From positions 6,379 through 16,450 of the forward strand of contig VBCL01000066.1 of NCBI GenBank assembly GCA_005888865.1: a stretch of DNA of 10,072 bases. The letters are read 5' to 3'. Positions 6,178 to 10,072 of this stretch are shown here, one piece after another (position 1 is the first letter of the stretch; each line of letters begins with the position of its first letter). The notes under the pieces were generated by a model. That model did no database searches and was not told where the DNA came from. It worked only from the letters and a program-made list of their open reading frames with translations. The position numbers and the translations under genes were made by a program. Source of the DNA: Betaproteobacteria bacterium. GTDB lineage: Bacteria; Pseudomonadota; Gammaproteobacteria; Burkholderiales; Casimicrobiaceae.

Positions 6178-7188
6178 TTGCCTCGCCCAAAGCCCTTGCT
6201 CGACCAGACCATCAAGCCGAGTTCGATCGTCCAGTATCTCGACCAGTACGTCATCGGTCAGGAGGAAGCGAAGAAGACGGTGGCGGTCGCCGTCTACGCG
6301 CACTTCAGAAAGATCGCCCATCTGCGACGCGCCGACGTGCCGATCGTCAAGAGCAACATCCTGCTCATCGGCTCCTCCGGCACCGGCAAGACCTTGCTGT
6401 GCAATACGCTGTCCACCTTCCTCGGCGTGCCGTTCGTGACCGCCGAAGCGACCTCGCTCGCCCAGACGCGCTACGTCAACGAAGAGATCGAGGCGATACT
6501 GCAGCGACTTGCAGACAAGGCGGGCGGCAATATCGCGCAGGCGCAAAACGGCATTGTCTTCATCGACGAGATCGACAAGCTCAAGGCGACCGACGCGCAA
6601 ACGCGCAGTACCTCGGGCGAAAGCGTCCAGCATGCGCTGCTCAAAATCATGGAAGGCGCGCCGGTCAAGCTCTCGAACGGACAATACATCGATACGACCG
6701 ACATCTTGTTCATCTGCGGCGGGGCGTTCGTAGGCTTGGACGAGATCATGTCGCAGACGCACGGCTACGGATTCATCTCCACATCCAACGTGGACAACCA
6801 GAAGATCATGGATCGGCTGAACTCGCGCGTGAAGCCCACCGATCTGTTCACATTCGGGCTGATCCCGGAGTTCACCGGCCGGCTGCCGGTCGTCGCGCAT
6901 TTCGAGGACTTGAGCCGCAAGATGCTGGTGCGGATCATGACCGAGCCGAAAAACTCGATCTACAGTCAGTTTCGCGAGATCTTCCGCAACGAGAACGTCG
7001 AGCTCACCGTCAACCCGCTCGTATTCGAGCAGATCGCCGAGATCGCGTTCGAGTACAAGACCGGCGCCCGGAGCCTGCGCGGAATCTTCGAGGAGCTGAT
7101 TACTCCGGTTCTCTATGTCGTTCCCGACAAGCCTGAGATCAGGAAGGTCGTGATCGCCTCGATGTTCGTCGAACCGACGTATTCGTAG
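6178..7188 (+). CDS. ClpX-like AAA+ ATPase, divergent: no zinc domain, no RKH loop
   Basis: This is a 336-residue AAA+ unfoldase clearly related to ClpX, from YLDQYVIGQEEAKK through SNILLIGSSGTGKT (Walker A, 65-72), IVFIDEIDK (Walker B, 126-134), LIPEFTGRLP (arginine finger R235) and TGARSLR (sensor-2 R298). ATP binding and hydrolysis residues look intact. Several ClpX hallmarks are changed. The N-terminal zinc domain is absent. The pore-1 loop reads RYVN (98-101) where ClpX has GYVG. The segment that carries the substrate-gripping RKH loop is shortened to APVKLSNGQYIDTTD. The ClpP-docking IGF loop region reads GYGFIST (196-202). The start is TTG at 6178 with GGAG four bases before it; no in-frame ATG lies between it and the stop at 6136. 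No clpP or tig gene is adjacent, unlike the housekeeping locus. It is probably a paralogue that remodels a specific target, perhaps without ClpP (inference). Confidence 0.9.
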   Translation: MPRPKPLLDQTIKPSSIVQYLDQYVIGQEEAKKTVAVAVYAHFRKIAHLRRADVPIVKSNILLIGSSGTGKTLLCNTLSTFLGVPFVTAEATSLAQTRYVNEEIEAILQRLADKAGGNIAQAQNGIVFIDEIDKLKATDAQTRSTSGESVQHALLKIMEGAPVKLSNGQYIDTTDILFICGGAFVGLDEIMSQTHGYGFISTSNVDNQKIMDRLNSRVKPTDLFTFGLIPEFTGRLPVVAHFEDLSRKMLVRIMTEPKNSIYSQFREIFRNENVELTVNPLVFEQIAEIAFEYKTGARSLRGIFEELITPVLYVVPDKPEIRKVVIASMFVEPTYS

Positions 7189-7386
7189 CGGCGCGAGCAG
7201 CGCGCGGGGGTCGAGCGGGAGCGTGTGGCGGCGTGAGCCCGCAGCGAGGGGGCCCCGCGCGTGAGCGTGGGGATCGCGCGTGGCGAATCGCCGCAGCGAC
7301 CGACGCGCAACGCAGCAAATCCTCAGCGGGCACCAAGGAGGCCGCTCGAGCATGGCACAATCGCGGCTCCCGAAAGAGAGTGCGCG
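7189..7386 (+). other. 198-bp intergenic region upstream of the MFS gene
   Basis: This stretch is very G/C-rich and contains the palindrome GGGGCCCC near 7250, but no gene or clear terminator for the ClpX-like gene. Its right end holds an extended -10-like element and a possible 12-codon leader frame, listed separately. Confidence 0.5.
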
Positions 7387-7390
7387 ATGA
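7352..7390 (+). promoter_or_regulatory. MFS gene control element: extended -10 promoter (TGGCACAAT) or 12-codon leader ORF
   Basis: Two readings compete. As a promoter, TGG + CACAAT at 7353-7361 is an extended -10 element that would start the RNA near 7368, just ahead of the AGAGAG ribosome site of the MFS gene. As a leader ORF, an ATG at 7352 with AAGGAGG ten bases upstream encodes MAQSRLPKESAR, and its TGA overlaps the MFS ATG as ATGA, the usual form of translational coupling. Both cannot be fully true from one start site. I favour the promoter slightly because the AAGGAGG spacing is long. Confidence 0.35.
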
Positions 7391-8607
7391 AGGAACGGAA
7401 CAGCGAAGCAGAAACCCCTTACGCCTGGCTGCGCCTGACAGTAAGCCTCGCGCTGTCGACGATCGGCGGCGTGGGCATGTGGTCGGTGGTGGTTGCCCTT
7501 CCCGCGGTACAAGCCGAGTTCGGCGTGGCGCGCGGCGATGCGTCGCTGCCCTACACGCTGACCATGATCGGCTTCGGCCTGGCGAGCGTCGTGATGGGCC
7601 GTCTCGCCGACCGCTTCGGGATCATGTTCCCGGTGATCGTGGGGACGATCGCGCTGGCGCTCGGGTTTGGCGCAGCCGCTGCGGCGGGCAGCTTGTGGCT
7701 CTACGCGCTCGCGCAGGGCCTGATCGGCGCCGGGAGCGCGGCGACCTTTGCACCGCTGCTCGCGCACATCTCGCTGTGGTTCGTGCGCCGGCGCGGCATC
7801 GCCGTGGCGATTTTCGCCAGCGGCAACTATCTCGCGGGTGCGGTGTGGCCGCCGATCGTGCAGCACTTCATCCAGAGCGCCGGCTGGCGTCAAACCTATT
7901 TCGGAATCGGCGTGTTCTGCTTCGTAGCCATGATCCCGCTGGCGCTTCTGCTGCGGCGTCCGGCGCCGATCACCGAGCTCGCCCCGACGGGAGCGCGCGC
8001 GAGCGCTCTGCCGCATGCGGTCGCGGTCGGGCTGTCGCGCCGGACGCTGCAAATCCTGCTGATCGTCGCGGGGCTCGCGTGCTGCGTGGCGATGTCGATG
8101 CCGCAAGTGCATCTGGTCGCGTATTGCAGCGACTTGGGCTACGGCCCTGCGCGTGGCGCGGAGATGCTCTCGCTGATGCTCGCTTGCGGGATCGTCAGCC
8201 GGATCAGCTTCGGCTTCATCTGTGATCGCGTCGGCGGTTTGCGCACGCTGCTGCTCGGCTCGGCCCTGCAGGGGCTGGCGCTCCTGCTCTTCCTGCCCTT
8301 CAACGGTCTCGTGTCGCTGTACGTGATCTCGGCATTGTTCGGGCTCTTCCAGGGAGGGATCGTGCCGTCCTATGCGATCATCGTGCGCGAGTATTTTCCG
8401 CCACGGGAAGCGGGCGAGCGCGTCGGCGCGGTCATCACCGCGACGCTCTTCGGTATGGCGCTCGGCGGATGGATGTCCGGCGCGATCTTCGACCTGACGG
8501 GGTCCTACCGGGCGGCCTTTGTCAACGGCATTCTGTTCAATCTGCTGAACGTTTCGATCGCGCTGTTCCTGTTGCGGCGGGCCACGGTCCGGCCGGCATT
8601 CGCCTGA
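7387..8607 (+). CDS. MFS transporter (12 TM)
   Basis: The protein has 406 residues and alternating hydrophobic segments consistent with 12 membrane helices, the first at about residues 16-40. The MFS signature between helices 2 and 3 is clear: MGRLADRFGIMFP at about 70-82. An equivalent RISFGFICDRVGGLR stretch opens the second half. WFVRRRGIAVAIFASGNYLAG at about 131-151 in the helix 4-5 region resembles the monocarboxylate/oxalate-formate branch of the superfamily, so an organic anion is a reasonable guess for the substrate, but this is inference. The frame is open to 7261; the ATG at 7387 is chosen because it precedes the N-terminal cytoplasmic tail and first helix and has AGAGAG upstream. 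It is in the inner membrane. It converges with the exported-protein gene with a single base between the stop codons, leaving no room for a separate terminator. Confidence 0.92.
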   Translation: MKERNSEAETPYAWLRLTVSLALSTIGGVGMWSVVVALPAVQAEFGVARGDASLPYTLTMIGFGLASVVMGRLADRFGIMFPVIVGTIALALGFGAAAAAGSLWLYALAQGLIGAGSAATFAPLLAHISLWFVRRRGIAVAIFASGNYLAGAVWPPIVQHFIQSAGWRQTYFGIGVFCFVAMIPLALLLRRPAPITELAPTGARASALPHAVAVGLSRRTLQILLIVAGLACCVAMSMPQVHLVAYCSDLGYGPARGAEMLSLMLACGIVSRISFGFICDRVGGLRTLLLGSALQGLALLLFLPFNGLVSLYVISALFGLFQGGIVPSYAIIVREYFPPREAGERVGAVITATLFGMALGGWMSGAIFDLTGSYRAAFVNGILFNLLNVSIALFLLRRATVRPAFA

Positions 8608-8608
8608 C

Positions 8609-9412
8609 CTATCTTGTTCCGGCCACTGCGTCGGCCAGTTCGCGCTGGATGGCGTTCTGCTCGTCGAACAGCATGAGGTTGACCACGCCATCGATCTTGA
8701 GCGCGCTCTTGCCCACGGCGCTCAGCCAGACCTGCGTGCCCTTGCGTCCGATCGGATCGCCGATAAATTTCCCCGCGTCCATTTTTTGTGCAGGGTCCTC
8801 GTGCGGCACGGCCGCGCCGGCGCGCTCGTCGAAAACCTTGCGCAGCGCGGTCATGCGTTCCGCCCATCCCGGCTGACCGTATCGAGGCTCCTTGGGTGAG
8901 TTCGACATCACGGTCACGACAAACGCGGTCTGGGCCTGGTAGCGGATAATGGTGCTCCCTGCCGGCCCATCGAGCGCTTTCTCGTAGACCGGCGCCTCGT
9001 CGGTGGAAATCGTGTCGGCGAGCGCGGCCTGGAGCGTCCGTGGCATGTGGTCCGACTTGGCATAGGCATCGACGTTCCGCGTATAACGCGCGCCAAGCGC
9101 ACTGCGCGCTTTCTGCCAGCCCGCACTTTGGGGAGTCCAGCGGGTGCCGAGCGACGCCGCGGCCGGCGCGTTCTGCACGATCTCGTCGAGCAATGGCTTC
9201 CATTTCTCATCTTCGACCATACGCGCGACGGCCGAGATCGGGACTATGACTCTCGCCACGATCGCCTCGTCCACCGATGCGGCTGCCGAATCGGTCGCCG
9301 CGCCTGCGAAGCCGAGCGCAAGCACGGCGATGCAGGCCGCTCCAAGGCGTTGCGCCGCCTTCAAAGCGCCGACGGCCGGTGCGGGTCTATCGTCGAGCTC
9401 GAAACCGTTCAC
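8609..9412 (-). CDS. Exported protein of unknown function
   Basis: I do not recognise this family. The frame gives 267 residues from a GTG at 9412 that overlaps the upstream gene's stop (GTGA), with GGTGGAA seven bases before it. The N-terminus has a positive patch followed by a hydrophobic run (RLGAACIAVLALGFAGAA, about 22-39) and an AxA-type site near residues 43-45, which suits a Sec signal peptide. A TTG at 9364 (MKAAQRLGAAC...) would give a more standard signal length but lacks a good ribosome site. The mature part is mixed alpha/beta and soluble, with VARMVEDEKWKPLLDEIVQ, GWQKARSALGARY, YEKALDGPAGSTIIRYQAQTAFVVTVMS and a C-terminal QVWLSAVGKSALKIDGVVNLMLF strand region. Only one cysteine is present, in the signal. 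It is probably periplasmic and coupled to the small membrane protein encoded just upstream. Confidence 0.75.
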   Translation of the reverse strand: MNGFELDDRPAPAVGALKAAQRLGAACIAVLALGFAGAATDSAAASVDEAIVARVIVPISAVARMVEDEKWKPLLDEIVQNAPAAASLGTRWTPQSAGWQKARSALGARYTRNVDAYAKSDHMPRTLQAALADTISTDEAPVYEKALDGPAGSTIIRYQAQTAFVVTVMSNSPKEPRYGQPGWAERMTALRKVFDERAGAAVPHEDPAQKMDAGKFIGDPIGRKGTQVWLSAVGKSALKIDGVVNLMLFDEQNAIQRELADAVAGTR

Positions 9413-9675
9413 GATGATTTCCACCAGACCAACAACGCGACCGCCGCGGGGATCGTGAAGATCACGAGGAAGATCGGTAATTCCTCGGTGACGGAGTAGC
9501 CGGCGCCGCTGACACCCATCCACAGGTTGAACAGCGCCGCCGCCAGCCAGATCGGAATGAAGATCATGGCGACGGTGGCGATAGTGGGCGTACCGGCGCC
9601 GCCGATCCAGCGTGCGACAAGAAGGCTCAGCCCAAGCAGGATGAGACCGCCCAGGATGATGATCGTGGTTCGCAT
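9409..9675 (-). CDS. Small integral membrane protein, three predicted TM helices
   Basis: This 88-residue protein starts at an ATG at 9675 with GGAGA five bases before it. An upstream ATG at 9753 would add 26 residues without a ribosome site. Three hydrophobic stretches are evident: TTIIILGGLILLGLSLLVARWIG (about 3-25), TIATVAMIFIPIWLAAALFNLWMGV (about 31-55) and LPIFLVIFTIPAAVALLVWW (about 66-85). The short loops and the absence of polar catalytic residues give no functional clue. I do not recognise a named family. The stop overlaps the GTG start of the exported-protein gene, so the two form a translationally coupled pair and may act together at the inner membrane/periplasm boundary (inference). 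A TTGACT at 9769-9764 on this strand could be a -35 box, but no good -10 follows at the right distance. Confidence 0.75.
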   Translation of the reverse strand: MRTTIIILGGLILLGLSLLVARWIGGAGTPTIATVAMIFIPIWLAAALFNLWMGVSGAGYSVTEELPIFLVIFTIPAAVALLVWWKSS

Positions 9676-9795
9676 GCGGGTCTCCGGATTCAGAAGCGAT
9701 CGCTGCGAGCCGATCACGCCGCGATCAAACGGAACAAACAACTTCGCTCTCAACGGCCCATCGAGTCAAGCAGAATATCCGACAAAGAGCACCGC

Positions 9796-9811
9796 CGCGA
9801 GCCTCCTCGCG
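9796..9811 (-). terminator. Possible stem-loop after the HAD gene
   Basis: Directly after the stop codon on the minus strand there is a perfect six-base stem, CGCGAG-GAGG-CTCGCG. Only a weak pyrimidine run (CTCTTTG) follows some ten bases later, so it is a poor intrinsic terminator and may simply be a chance GC-rich hairpin. Confidence 0.25.
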
Positions 9812-9812
9812 C

Positions 9813-10072
9813 TCACGCGCAGCCCAATTGGTCTGCGAGGGCGGGAAGGCTCGCGACGGAGAGATCGACCGGTACGCTTGCGCGCGTCTCTCCCTTGCCG
9901 GGTCCGTTTTCGTCCGGTCGGGCGATGAAGGCCGTGCGCAGACCCGTCGCCGCCGCGGCCGCGAGATCGGAGGAATGGGCAGCGACCATCATCGCCTCGT
10001 GCGGGGCGCAGTCGAAAGCCGTCGCGGCCGAGAGATAGACGATCGGCTTCGGTTTGTAGTCGCGCGCGAGCT
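9813..10072 (-). CDS. Haloacid dehalogenase type II-like protein, C-terminal part (5' end outside window)
   Basis: The last 85 residues of a HAD-superfamily protein are visible, entering from the window edge. RDYKPKPIVYLSAA holds the motif III lysine in the KPxPxxYL context. MMVAAHSSDLAAAAATGLRTAFIARPDENGPG matches the motif IV region of type II haloacid dehalogenases, where the acidic residue of SSD sits in the usual HNGDLAAA-like position and is followed by GLRTAF-ARP. The end, VDLSVASLPALADQLG, is also typical. Family members hydrolyse the carbon-halogen bond of L-2-haloacids through an N-terminal aspartate, which lies outside this window, so activity cannot be judged. No partner gene overlaps. 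The next gene on this strand starts 137 bases downstream and has its own ribosome site. Confidence 0.88.
   Translation of the reverse strand, partial: LARDYKPKPIVYLSAATAFDCAPHEAMMVAAHSSDLAAAAATGLRTAFIARPDENGPGKGETRASVPVDLSVASLPALADQLGCA

Noticed and set aside
6586..7310. A 15-base exact repeat (GCGACCGACGCGCAA) inside the ClpX-like gene and again at 7296-7310
   Set aside because: A single short GC-rich match in 10 kb is compatible with chance, and neither copy is flanked by mobile-element features.
6019..8691. An 890-codon open frame on the minus strand across the ClpX-like and MFS genes
   Set aside because: It runs antisense to two well-supported genes, its translation is Arg/His/Asp/Gln-rich low-complexity sequence with no domain, and long antisense frames are common in GC-rich genes.
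1..10072. Search for tRNA, rRNA, CRISPR repeats, transposase, integrase, toxin-antitoxin or phage defence genes
   Set aside because: No spaced repeat array, terminal inverted repeats, tRNA-like cloverleaf or matching protein motif was seen on either strand by eye.

Overview
The window is GC-rich (by eye roughly two thirds G+C), densely coded chromosomal DNA with no rRNA, tRNA, insertion sequence, integrase, phage gene or CRISPR array that I could see. A DUF1631 protein, an alpha/beta hydrolase-OsmC fusion, a GFA-family protein, an MFS carrier and a type II haloacid-dehalogenase-like protein together suggest a betaproteobacterium, probably Burkholderiales or a relative. That placement is inference from gene content and codon usage, not a proven identification.

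Layout from left to right. (1) 1-783, minus strand: the 5' part of a sterol-desaturase-like membrane protein, preceded by a GFA-family zinc protein. (2) 900-2135, plus strand: a two-domain alpha/beta hydrolase + OsmC protein, divergent from the GFA gene. (3) 2201-3651: an ArsR-family repressor (minus) divergent from a two-gene operon (plus) encoding two small dimeric alpha-beta-barrel proteins, NIPSNAP and ABM monooxygenase-like. A perfect 8-bp inverted repeat lies between them. It overlaps the repressor's -10 box and start codon and the likely -35 region of the operon. (4) 3658-5941, minus: a DUF1631 gene that is out of frame near its 5' end. Removing one G from the four-G run at 5675-5678 restores a continuous 760-residue protein. 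(5) 6178-7188, plus: an orphan ClpX-like AAA+ unfoldase that lacks the zinc domain and the RKH loop and has altered pore and ClpP-docking motifs. (6) 7387-8607, plus: a 12-TM MFS transporter. (7) 8609-9675, minus: a small three-TM protein translationally coupled to an exported protein of unknown function. (8) 9813-10072, minus: the C-terminal end of a HAD type II dehalogenase-like protein.

The genes do not form one pathway. The GFA, OsmC-fusion and ArsR/NIPSNAP/ABM blocks are each of a kind linked to detoxification or electrophile/peroxide handling, which gives the left third a loose stress-response flavour (inference). The most unusual items are the stripped-down ClpX homologue and the operator/leaderless-start arrangement of the ArsR gene. 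No intergenic gap exceeds 300 bases; the longest are 5942-6177 and 7189-7386.
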